A DNA stretch of 64,000 bases from Porticoccus sp. Its GTDB lineage: Bacteria > Pseudomonadota > Gammaproteobacteria > Pseudomonadales > Porticoccaceae. Below, piece by piece: positions 28,223 through 36,355 of this stretch. The stretch covers positions 1 through 64,000 of the forward strand of contig JALRJN010000077.1 in the NCBI GenBank assembly GCA_023261185.1, given 5' to 3'. The position numbers and the translations under genes were made by a program. Numbering within the stretch: the stretch's first letter is position 1; every line of letters begins with the position of its first letter. The notes beneath the pieces are model-generated. The model made no database searches and was not told the origin of the DNA. It was given only the letters and a program-made list of their open reading frames with translations.

Positions 28223-28867
28223 ATGTCACTTGAATTCATTAATTTTCTGGCCCGCTGGGGTCACCTGCTGTTCGGTATTACCTGGATTGGTATGCTGTAC
28301 TACTTCAATTTTGTTCAGGGCGGTTACTTCAAACAGGCCAGTCCTGAAGCCCTGGCTGATGCTAAGGCTAAATTGGCTCCCAGTGCCCTCTGGTGGTTCC
28401 GCTGGGGTGCCATGTTCACTTTCATCACCGGTGTGATTCTGCTGGCGGGTGTTGGTAAGCAGCACGTCATGAATGACTACATTGAGGTGGGTGCGCTACT
28501 GGGTACCCTGATGTTCCTCAACGTCTGGCTGGTAATCTGGCCGGCGCAACAGATTGCCCTCGGCATGAAAGAGGGTGACGGCCCTGCAGCAGCGGCAAAA
28601 GCTCTGCTGGCATCGCGCACCAACACCCTGTTTTCTGCGCCAATGGCGTACTGCATGCTGGCATCTCCCCACATGGGTTATAGTGCCGAACACCTGACAT
28701 CCGCTAATGGTGGTGGTTTAGGTCTTTATCTTGCAGTGGCCATTGTGCTGGTGCTGGAAGCCAATGCGCTGTTCGGCAAACAAGGGCCAATGACCACCGT
28801 TCGTGGTGTGATTGTTTCCAGCCTGGTTCTGACTGCCGTGCTGGTTGGCTCCCTCTGCTTCCTGTAA
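28223..28867 (+). CDS. PuuD-like (urate hydroxylase N-terminal domain) membrane protein
   Basis: A 214-aa membrane protein that matches the transmembrane part of the PuuD/DUF989 family: FLARWGHLLFGITWIGMLYYFNFVQGGYFK, ALWWFRWGAMFTFITG, and FLNVWLVIWPAQQIALGMKEGD. Five to six hydrophobic segments are visible. Full PuuD urate hydroxylases carry an additional C-terminal cytochrome c domain; that is absent here, so urate oxidation should not be assumed. The conserved His and Trp in the first helix could bind haem. It has its own terminator and AAGGAG upstream of the ATG. Confidence 0.75.
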   Translation: MSLEFINFLARWGHLLFGITWIGMLYYFNFVQGGYFKQASPEALADAKAKLAPSALWWFRWGAMFTFITGVILLAGVGKQHVMNDYIEVGALLGTLMFLNVWLVIWPAQQIALGMKEGDGPAAAAKALLASRTNTLFSAPMAYCMLASPHMGYSAEHLTSANGGGLGLYLAVAIVLVLEANALFGKQGPMTTVRGVIVSSLVLTAVLVGSLCFL

Positions 28868-28879
28868 GTGCAGTTTGAT

Positions 28880-28908
28880 AAAAAACCGGCCGAATGGCCG
28901 GTTTTTTT
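28880..28908 (+). terminator. rho-independent terminator after PuuD-like gene
   Basis: Perfect 11-bp stem AAAAACCGGCC / GGCCGGTTTTT with loop GAAT, ending in a T-run. Confidence 0.93.
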
Positions 28909-28996
28909 ATGTTTGTCGTATAATGCCTGCCTCGTGTATCCAAGCTTCTATTCCAATCGCCTTCTGATGAGAGGCCTGCTTCAGGTTTGATGTGCT

Positions 28997-29785
28997 ATGA
29001 GTGACAGTGATAACCCTCGCTTTGATCCAATTGTCCCCACCAGTGATGACCGCATAGGCCGTGGCGAAGGTCGGGAGCGGGGGGCAGACAATGTACGTCC
29101 CAGCAGGGAACGGCCCCGGGCAAAGCCGCCTGCACCGTCAGGTAGTGTCGGAACCCTGTGGAAATTTCTGCTGCTGGTAGTGGTTCTCGGTGTCGCTGGT
29201 CTGGGGTACTTTTTTGTTGAACAGACCCAGCGTTTTGAAACCCTGCAGACTCGCTTCAATGATCTGGAAGCAAAAATTGTTTCCACCGATGAGTCACTGA
29301 GCCAATCCGGTGCAGCCTTGTCGGTAAAACTCAAGGAGCACCAGACCAGCCTGGATGAACACTGGTCCGAGATCAAGAAACTCTGGGGTGTGGCCTATGA
29401 TCGTAATCGCAAGTCTATTGAAGATCAGGGTAAGTCTATTGATGATCAGGCCAAGGCGGTCAAGGGCCTGCAGGCCTCCATTTCTGCTCGCAAGAAAGAA
29501 ATAGAAACCCTGACTGGCAAGGTGGATAAGGCGACAAAATCTGTGGAGTCGGCCGCGAGTTCGGCGTTGGCGGCAAAACTGGAGGTCAACGACCTGGTGA
29601 GTCAGGTTCAGGATGTGGCTGACCGTTTGGCCCGGATGGAACAGACTATCAATGACTCCAAGCAGTCGTTGAATGCCCGTGTTGCGGGTAATGAGGAGGC
29701 AATTCGTGCCATCGATGCATACCGGCTGCAAATTAACCGGGATTTGCAACTGATCAAACAACAGTTGGGGGCTCCCCCCGGCTGA
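28997..29785 (+). CDS. uncharacterised membrane-anchored coiled-coil protein
   Basis: A 262-aa protein with a disordered Arg/Pro-rich N-terminal 50 residues, one transmembrane helix (about residues 55-73, LWKFLLLVVVLGVAGLGYFF), and a long heptad-rich coiled coil thereafter. Several short similar stretches (KSIEDQGKSIDDQAKAVKG) repeat inside the coil. The likely topology is a cytosolic N terminus with a periplasmic rod. Similar proteins sit beside class I fumarase in related bacteria. No enzymatic motif; I do not assign a function. Confidence 0.75.
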   Translation: MSDSDNPRFDPIVPTSDDRIGRGEGRERGADNVRPSRERPRAKPPAPSGSVGTLWKFLLLVVVLGVAGLGYFFVEQTQRFETLQTRFNDLEAKIVSTDESLSQSGAALSVKLKEHQTSLDEHWSEIKKLWGVAYDRNRKSIEDQGKSIDDQAKAVKGLQASISARKKEIETLTGKVDKATKSVESAASSALAAKLEVNDLVSQVQDVADRLARMEQTINDSKQSLNARVAGNEEAIRAIDAYRLQINRDLQLIKQQLGAPPG

Positions 29786-29833
29786 GTATGAGCCGATGTG
29801 GTTTTTCTGGAAATGACAGGTTGTGAGAGTGAA

Positions 29834-31348
29834 ATGACTGTTATCAAACAAAATGATCTGATTGAAAGTGTGGCGGATGCGCTGCAATTTATCTCCTATT
29901 ACCACCCCGTGGATTTTATCCAGGCGGTTAACGAAGCCTATGAGCGCGAAGAGTCGCAAGCGGCCAAGGATGCCATGGCGCAGATTCTGATTAACTCCCG
30001 CATGTGTGCGATGGGACACCGCCCGATCTGTCAGGATACAGGCATCGTGAATGTCTTTGTCAAAGTGGGTATGAACGTGCAGTGGGAAGGAGACATGAGT
30101 GTCTCCGATATGATTAACGAAGGTGTCAGACGCGCTTACATGCACCCTGACAATGTGCTGCGAGCATCGGTTTTGGCCGACCCTGACGGTGCCCGGAAAA
30201 ACACCGGCGATAACACCCCCGCAGTGATCAATTACGAAATTGTTCCCGGCGATACCGTGGAAGTGGATGTGGCGGCCAAGGGTGGTGGTTCAGAGGCGAA
30301 ATCCAAGTTTGCCATGCTGAACCCGTCTGATTCCGTGGTTGAGTGGGTGTTGGAGCAGGTGCCTAAAATGGGTGCAGGCTGGTGCCCGCCGGGTATGCTG
30401 GGTATTGGTATTGGCGGTACCGCTGAAAAAGCCATGCTGCTGGCAAAAGAATCACTCATGGATCCCATTGATATTCATGAACTACAGGCTCGCGGTGCTT
30501 CCAATCGTGCCGAAGAATTGCGCCTGGAGTTGTTTGATAAGGTCAACGGACTGGGTATCGGTGCGCAGGGTCTGGGTGGATTGACCACGGTGCTGGACAT
30601 CAAAGTCAGAGATTTTCCGGCTCACGCCGCCAACAAGGCCGTGGCGATGATTCCAAACTGTGCAGCGACACGACATACACACTTCAAGTTGGATGGCAGT
30701 GGCCCCGCGAAGCAGCAGCCGCCAAACCTAGAAGACTGGCCCGAGATTGCCTGGGAAGTAGGTGATAGCGTGCGCCGCGTGAACCTGGATACAGTGACCA
30801 AGGAAGATATTAAAGACTGGAAGCCCGGTGAAACCCTGCTGCTCTCCGGCAAAATGCTGACGGGCCGTGATGCCGCTCACAAGCGCATGGTCGATATGCT
30901 GGCGAAGGGCGAAAAGCTTCCGGTAGATTTGACAGGTCGCTTTATTTATTACGTGGGTCCCGTGGACCCGGTGCGGGAAGAAGTAGTGGGCCCCGCTGGC
31001 CCAACCACAGCAACCCGCATGGATAAATTTACCCGTACCATGCTGGAAGAAACCGGCCTGATTGGCATGATCGGTAAGGCTGAGCGTGGTCCCACGGCTA
31101 TTGATGCTATTCGCGATTCACAGGCGGTCTACCTGATGGCTGTCGGCGGCTCCGCGTACCTGGTCTCAAAAGCGATTACCGGAGCCAAAGTGGTGGCATT
31201 TGAGGATCTTGGTATGGAGGCAATCTATGAATTTGAGATTGTTGATATGCCGGTGACCGTTGCGGTGGATACCAAAGGTGAAGCCGTCCACCAAACTGGC
31301 CCGAAAATCTGGCAGGCCAAAATTGAAGAGCGAAAATTGGTCATCTAG
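29834..31348 (+). CDS. class I fumarate hydratase (iron-sulfur)
   Basis: A 504-aa class I fumarase (FumA/FumB type), oxygen-sensitive with a [4Fe-4S] cluster, interconverting fumarate and malate. ATG 29834 is preferred because MTVIKQNDLIESVADALQFISYYHP is the family start; the frame extends 12 codons upstream. Cluster-region cysteines are in MCAMGHRPICQDTGI, AGWCPPGMLGIGIGG and MIPNCAATRH. The alpha and beta parts are fused, as usual in gammaproteobacteria. A GC hairpin follows the stop at 31376-31394. Confidence 0.94.
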   Translation: MTVIKQNDLIESVADALQFISYYHPVDFIQAVNEAYEREESQAAKDAMAQILINSRMCAMGHRPICQDTGIVNVFVKVGMNVQWEGDMSVSDMINEGVRRAYMHPDNVLRASVLADPDGARKNTGDNTPAVINYEIVPGDTVEVDVAAKGGGSEAKSKFAMLNPSDSVVEWVLEQVPKMGAGWCPPGMLGIGIGGTAEKAMLLAKESLMDPIDIHELQARGASNRAEELRLELFDKVNGLGIGAQGLGGLTTVLDIKVRDFPAHAANKAVAMIPNCAATRHTHFKLDGSGPAKQQPPNLEDWPEIAWEVGDSVRRVNLDTVTKEDIKDWKPGETLLLSGKMLTGRDAAHKRMVDMLAKGEKLPVDLTGRFIYYVGPVDPVREEVVGPAGPTTATRMDKFTRTMLEETGLIGMIGKAERGPTAIDAIRDSQAVYLMAVGGSAYLVSKAITGAKVVAFEDLGMEAIYEFEIVDMPVTVAVDTKGEAVHQTGPKIWQAKIEERKLVI

Positions 31349-31375
31349 TACTGGCTTACAGAGGTATATATTCGC

Positions 31376-31398
31376 GCCGCACTCAAGGTGCGGCTGTT
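31376..31398 (+). terminator. possible fumarase transcript hairpin
   Basis: Perfect 7-bp stem GCCGCAC / GTGCGGC with loop TCAAG. The tail TGTTGCC is poor in T, so it is a weak terminator at best. Confidence 0.4.
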
Positions 31399-31588
31399 GC
31401 CGCCTGAAAACCCAGAGAAAAAAATGCGTTCGACGAAGCTTTAGAAGTCAGCGCCATTTTTTTGATCCTGTTTGAGTTTTTGGCAAAATTTTGGCCTCTA
31501 TGCGGAAAAAAAACAGTAACTGTATTATCATTACGCGTGCTGTTTTTATTGTTCAGGCGAGGGTGCCTGTGTTTTTAAATCGGAATTA

Positions 31589-32551
31589 ATGGTGAAGTTG
31601 ATGAAAAAGCTTGCTGCTGCTATTGGTGTATCGTTGCTGACGCTGTCGGCCTCTGTATTTGCACAAGAGGGTTTGTACCTCGGGCCGTCGCTCGGTTATT
31701 ACTACCTTGACAGCGATCGCGTTGTCAGTGGTCATGATGAAGCTGGCGTGGCTGGTTTCAATGTTGGTTATCGCTTCTTTAATGATTGGGCTCTGGAAGC
31801 TGGTTACGGCAAAGACATTGCCGGTGACGATCTGGATGTTGCCCAAATCAATGCCTATTTCTGGCTGGGTGAAGATAATGGCGGCTGGCGCCCCTATGTA
31901 GTGGCAGGTTTCAGCTATTACGACCGCGATGGTGAAAACAATCTGTGGTCAGATGAGGAATACACCCATCAGGCGCAAATCGGTTTTGGTCTTTCCAAAA
32001 TGATCAGCGATCAATGGGAATTCCGTGGTGATGCCCGCATCGCCCACAAATTGCGTGAAGGCAACGAGGGTATCAACGATGGTTCACTGAACTTCGCCCT
32101 CAACTACTACTTCAACAAGCCAGCTGCGCCGGTTGTTGAAGCGCCTGTAGAACCTCGCGAACCAGAAATGCCTGCACCAGAGCCTGAGACTCGTACCATT
32201 ACCGTGCGCCTGAATGTTGAGTTTGAATTCGACAAGGCCATTGTACGTGCCATCTACGGTGATGAGCTTCATGCTGTTGCCAATGCCATGAAAGTTCACG
32301 ATGACATCACTCTCGTGCTCGAAGGTCATACCGATGCCCGTGGTTCGGATGACTACAACCAGGGCCTGTCAGAGCGCCGTGCTGCCGCAGTTAAAGCCAA
32401 AATCGTTGAAGACTATGGCATTGACCCGAGTCGCATCACCACAGAAGGTTACGGTGAAAGCCGTCCGATTGCGGATAATGCCACTGATGAAGGTCGTGCT
32501 CGCAACCGTCGTGTAGTAGGCGAAATGACCTATACCGAAGTGGTTGAGTGA
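31589..32551 (+). CDS. OmpA/OprF-family outer-membrane protein
   Basis: A 320-aa porin-like protein. The signal peptide ends at about ASVFA/QEG. An eight-stranded barrel follows to about residue 175 (GLYLGPSLGYYYLDSDR, ending NFALNYYF). A Pro/Glu hinge (APVEPREPEMPAPEPE) leads to the OmpA peptidoglycan-binding domain with LEGHTDARGSDDYNQGLSERRA. The conserved Asp and Arg that contact diaminopimelate are present. ATG 31589 or 31601 could start it. A strong terminator follows, giving a single-gene unit. Confidence 0.92.
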   Translation: MVKLMKKLAAAIGVSLLTLSASVFAQEGLYLGPSLGYYYLDSDRVVSGHDEAGVAGFNVGYRFFNDWALEAGYGKDIAGDDLDVAQINAYFWLGEDNGGWRPYVVAGFSYYDRDGENNLWSDEEYTHQAQIGFGLSKMISDQWEFRGDARIAHKLREGNEGINDGSLNFALNYYFNKPAAPVVEAPVEPREPEMPAPEPETRTITVRLNVEFEFDKAIVRAIYGDELHAVANAMKVHDDITLVLEGHTDARGSDDYNQGLSERRAAAVKAKIVEDYGIDPSRITTEGYGESRPIADNATDEGRARNRRVVGEMTYTEVVE

Positions 32552-32584
32552 TCTGACCGGAACGCACAGTCTGTTGCGTTATCT

Positions 32585-32615
32585 AAAAACGGCGTCTGGG
32601 GACGCCGTTTTTTTT
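32585..32615 (+). terminator. ompA-family gene terminator
   Basis: Perfect 12-bp stem AAAAACGGCGTC / GACGCCGTTTTT with loop TGGG and eight T residues. Confidence 0.93.
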
Positions 32616-32640
32616 GTTCTGGAAAAAGGATGCTGAGTCT

Positions 32641-34059
32641 GTGAAAACGCTTTATTGGCACGACTACGAAACGTTTGGCACTGACCCGTCTCGAGACTGC
32701 CCCTCACAGTTTGCTGGTGTTCGCACCGACGAAAACCTCAATCTGGTCGGTAAACCCTTATCCCTGTATTGTCAGCCGCCTACGGATCGGCTGCCTTCCC
32801 CGATGGCTTGCCTGGTTACGGGCATTACTCCCCAGAAAGCCCGGGAGCAGGGAGTGCCAGAACCGGAATTTATTGCTCAAGTGCACCGGGAGTTGTCACA
32901 ACCGGGGACCTGCGGAGTTGGCTATAACAGCATCCGCTTTGACGATGAAGTGACTCGCTATACCCTTTACCGGAATTTCTACGACCCCTATGAGCGAGAG
33001 TGGAAGCACGGGAACTCGCGCTGGGACATTATCGATATGGTTCGGTTGGCCAGGGCGTTACGACCGGAGGGTATCGAGTGGCCCAACTACGACGACGGTT
33101 CCCCCTGTTTCAAATTGGAACAACTCACCCAGGCCAACGGTATAACCCATGAATCAGCCCATGATGCGCTCTCCGATGTCATGGCAACCATCGCTATGGC
33201 ACGTCTGGTAAAGGCTAAACAACCCAAACTGTACGACTATATTTACGAGCACCGCCTGAAGAATAAGGTGGCCGGACTGATCGATCTGCAGAACCAGCTG
33301 CCATTCCTGCACGTATCGGGCCGGTTGCCGCGGGATAATGGTTACGTGGCGTTAATGATGCCGCTGGCCAAACACCCGACCAATAACAACGCCATTATCT
33401 GTTTTAATCTGTCAGGGGATGCTCAGGGGCTCATGAATCTATCGGTAGATCAAATTCACGATCGGCTTTTTACCCGCACCCAGGATCTGCCCGAGGGTGT
33501 GGAGCGTATCCCCTTAAAGAATGTTCAGATTAACCGCTGCCCTGTGGTGGCAACGCCAAAACTACTGGATGCTGCGGCGGCCAAGCGTCTGGGTATAGAC
33601 CTGGAGCGTTGCGAAGAGAACTGGCGCCTGTTGCGGGGCCGCGATCTGACGGCAAAGCTGTCACAACTGTTTTCTGCACCAGGGCAGGAAAGCCCTGAGG
33701 AAGCAGATCGCCAGCTCTATCAGGGTTTTCTTAATGACTCTGATCGGAATTTATTGAGTGAGGTACGTTCGGCATCGGCGGACGAGTTGGGGGCAGACCG
33801 CTTTCATTTTCAGGACCCTCGCTATCGGCAGTTGCTGTTCCTGTATCGCGCCAGAAATTTTCCTGAGTCATTGAGTGAAGAAGAGATAAACCAGTGGGAA
33901 GAATGGCGCTTTCAGCGACTCACAGGTTCCTCCACCGGATACCTCAGTCTGGAAGCCTATCATGCGGAAATCGACCAGCTGATGGCCAGTGAGGAAACGG
34001 GCGAACGTGAACGCTCACTGCTGCACGCGTTGCAAGAATGGGGCGATCAGATTTTATAA
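32641..34059 (+). CDS. sbcB: exodeoxyribonuclease I
   Basis: ExoI (472 aa; E. coli 475) degrades single-stranded DNA 3' to 5' and acts in mismatch repair and recombination. The DEDDh exonuclease residues are visible in YWHDYETFGTD, GVGYNSIRFDDEVTRY and ESAHDALSDVMATIAMA; the SH3-like and C-terminal helical domains follow. GTG 32641 is preferred, with AAGGA upstream. The open frame extends to a TTG at 32614, which overlaps the terminator of the preceding gene and is unlikely. Confidence 0.94.
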   Translation: MKTLYWHDYETFGTDPSRDCPSQFAGVRTDENLNLVGKPLSLYCQPPTDRLPSPMACLVTGITPQKAREQGVPEPEFIAQVHRELSQPGTCGVGYNSIRFDDEVTRYTLYRNFYDPYEREWKHGNSRWDIIDMVRLARALRPEGIEWPNYDDGSPCFKLEQLTQANGITHESAHDALSDVMATIAMARLVKAKQPKLYDYIYEHRLKNKVAGLIDLQNQLPFLHVSGRLPRDNGYVALMMPLAKHPTNNNAIICFNLSGDAQGLMNLSVDQIHDRLFTRTQDLPEGVERIPLKNVQINRCPVVATPKLLDAAAAKRLGIDLERCEENWRLLRGRDLTAKLSQLFSAPGQESPEEADRQLYQGFLNDSDRNLLSEVRSASADELGADRFHFQDPRYRQLLFLYRARNFPESLSEEEINQWEEWRFQRLTGSSTGYLSLEAYHAEIDQLMASEETGERERSLLHALQEWGDQIL

Positions 34060-34133
34060 CGACAATGCCGCTGGTCCGATTTTGGCAAAGCCGCTAAAAT
34101 GCTGCGCTTGATGGGCTAAGCCGTGGGGGCAAT

Positions 34134-35150
34134 GTGGAATTCAAGGGTAGCAGTATACTTTCCATCAGTCAGTTCGAGCGCACCGATATTGATCGTATCT
34201 TTCGCGTTGCTGATCGTATGGAGCCCTATGCCCAGCGCCAGAAAATCACCCGGGTTCTTGAAGGCGCGATTCTCGGCAACATGTTTTTTGAGGCCAGTAC
34301 CCGAACCCGCATCAGTTTCGGCAGTGCCTTTAACCTGCTGGGGGGTGAGGTCAGGGAAACGGTAGGTTTTGAAGCCTCAGCCTTGGCCAAGGGTGAATCA
34401 CTTCAGGATACGGCCAGGGTTCTGTCCGGATTCAGTGATGTAATCTGTATGCGCCATCCTGAGTCTGGTTCCGTGGCAGATTTTGCCGCCGCCAGTAGGG
34501 TTCCGGTGATCAACGGTGGTGATGGCAGCAATGAGCACCCCAGTCAGGCATTACTGGATCTGTACACCATAGAAAAAGAACTTCGGGATCGTGGGCGTCA
34601 ACTGGATGGCCTGCGCATCGCCATGATTGGTGATCTCAAGCACGGGCGCACCGTCCACTCCCTTTGCAAGCTGCTGATGTTATTCCAGCGGGTTTCAGTA
34701 CAGCTGGTTTCTCCGCTGGAGCTGGCGATGCCAAGAGAGCTGGTTGAGGATATGCGAGCCGCTGGAATCCACGTAGACGAATCTGATCGCCTGGAATCGA
34801 GTATTTCCCACGTTGATATAGTCTATTCCACCCGTATTCAGGAAGAGCGTTTCGCCAGTAAGGATGAAGCCGATTTGTACCGCGGCCGTTTTCGCCTTAA
34901 CCAGGCGATTTACACGTCCAACTGCGAGCCCAATACGGTGATTATGCATCCTCTGCCGCGGGATTCGCGGGCAGAGGCCAATGAGCTCGACAGCGATCTG
35001 GACAGCAACCCGAATCTCGCAATTTTTCGCCAGACGGACAATGGTCTACTGGTGCGTATGGCGCTGTTTGCCATGATTCTTGATGTGACACACCTGGTCG
35101 AAAAGTACTCCACGGAAGTGCGTTGGCACAACCCTCGTCTGGGCTCCTGA
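34134..35150 (+). CDS. pyrB: aspartate carbamoyltransferase catalytic chain
   Basis: PyrB (338 aa) condenses carbamoyl phosphate with aspartate in pyrimidine synthesis. The carbamoyl phosphate site FEASTRTRISF, RHPESGSV, GGDGSNEHPSQALLDLYTI and the aspartate site HPLPRD are all intact. It is longer than E. coli PyrB (311 aa) because of a C-terminal extension. No pyrI regulatory chain or pyrC-like partner is adjacent. GTG 34134 with GGGGG upstream is the likely start. Confidence 0.92.
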   Translation: MEFKGSSILSISQFERTDIDRIFRVADRMEPYAQRQKITRVLEGAILGNMFFEASTRTRISFGSAFNLLGGEVRETVGFEASALAKGESLQDTARVLSGFSDVICMRHPESGSVADFAAASRVPVINGGDGSNEHPSQALLDLYTIEKELRDRGRQLDGLRIAMIGDLKHGRTVHSLCKLLMLFQRVSVQLVSPLELAMPRELVEDMRAAGIHVDESDRLESSISHVDIVYSTRIQEERFASKDEADLYRGRFRLNQAIYTSNCEPNTVIMHPLPRDSRAEANELDSDLDSNPNLAIFRQTDNGLLVRMALFAMILDVTHLVEKYSTEVRWHNPRLGS

Positions 35151-35204
35151 GTTTTTGCCGCTGTTTTGGCAAGCCGTTATAACAACAATCAGTACATCGC
35201 CGTT

Positions 35205-36353
35205 ATGAATGAATTTGACGATATCCGTCCTTATTACGACTCAGAAGTTCCAGAAGTATTGGCTCGTCTCGCGGCCAGTCGCGAGTTTGTTGATACCCTG
35301 ATGTCCATCAAATATCCACGGCTCGGGCGGTATGCGCCCTGGCTAATGCGGCCGCTGATTGCTCGGGTGTTACGCCACAGCTTTGAGAAAATTCATAATG
35401 TGCGTGATTTTCAGGAAGCAGTGGGCGAGAGCATGGGCAAACTGCTGAAAAAAATTGAATGCCATCTGACGGTTTCCGGGCAGGATAAGCTTTCTTCTGA
35501 AAGCTCCTACCTGTTCATCAGTAATCACCGTGATATTGCCATGGACCCGGCCTTTGTGAATTTCGTCCGCTACCACGCCGGTTATGACACGGTGCGCATC
35601 GCCATCGGCGACAACCTGATGAGCAAAGAGTTTGCCTCGGACTTAATGCGCATCAACAAAAGTTTTATTGTAAAACGCTCTGTGGAAGGGCGTCGTGAAA
35701 AGCTGAACGCGCTGTTGCAGTTGTCGCGCTACATTCGGTTTTCCCTGGTTGAAGAGCACGCCAGCGTCTGGATTGCCCAACGTGAAGGTCGTGCCAAGGA
35801 TGGGGTCGATAAAACGGAAAAGGCCCTGTTGAAAATGCTTTCACTCAGCAAACAGAAAGAACAGACATTTGCTGACGCCATTCGTGAGCTGAAAGTCGTA
35901 CCGGTAGCTATTTCCTATGAGCTGGACCCCCTGGACGCAGCCAAAGGTCGTGAGCTCTATGCCAAACAGACGGAGGGGGTTTACCGGAAAGAAGCCCACG
36001 AGGACCTGCTGAGCATCTATCAGGGCATTGTTGGACGCAAAGGGGCGGTGCACGTTGCGTTTGGTGATCCGCTGGAAGAAGGTATCGATACCCCCGAGGA
36101 AATGGCTGAAGCCGTCGACCGTCAGATCATCGGTAACTACCGACTTCACCCCAGCAATCTCATTGCCTACGAAATGCTGGAGGGCAAGGTGCCTGAGTTG
36201 GCACAGTGGAAATCAGTATTTAGCGGGAGCTGGCCACAAAAAGTTCGTGAGTTTGAAGAGCGCCTGAATGCGGTACCTCAGGCGCACCGGGAAATTATCC
36301 TCAATATGTATGCCAATCCGGTGCGCAGCAAGCTAAGACTTGGTCTTGATTAA
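35205..36353 (+). CDS. PlsC-like 1-acyl-sn-glycerol-3-phosphate acyltransferase family protein
   Basis: A 382-aa protein with a PlsC-type acyltransferase domain in its middle: the catalytic NHX4D motif appears as NHRDIAMD, followed by the substrate block IKRS-like FIVKRSVEGRRE and the later region WIAQREGRAKDG. It is larger than housekeeping PlsC (about 245 aa) and has no obvious transmembrane helix, as in a family of cytosolic or peripheral acyltransferases in gammaproteobacteria. ATG 35205 is chosen; upstream codons are not family-like. The true acyl acceptor is unknown. Confidence 0.8.
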   Translation: MNEFDDIRPYYDSEVPEVLARLAASREFVDTLMSIKYPRLGRYAPWLMRPLIARVLRHSFEKIHNVRDFQEAVGESMGKLLKKIECHLTVSGQDKLSSESSYLFISNHRDIAMDPAFVNFVRYHAGYDTVRIAIGDNLMSKEFASDLMRINKSFIVKRSVEGRREKLNALLQLSRYIRFSLVEEHASVWIAQREGRAKDGVDKTEKALLKMLSLSKQKEQTFADAIRELKVVPVAISYELDPLDAAKGRELYAKQTEGVYRKEAHEDLLSIYQGIVGRKGAVHVAFGDPLEEGIDTPEEMAEAVDRQIIGNYRLHPSNLIAYEMLEGKVPELAQWKSVFSGSWPQKVREFEERLNAVPQAHREIILNMYANPVRSKLRLGLD

Positions 36354-36355
36354 CG

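Noticed and set aside
29294..30145. Minus-strand 283-codon open frame across the coiled-coil gene and fumarase
   Set aside because: It lies opposite two well-supported genes, has no coherent domain, and is a codon-bias shadow.
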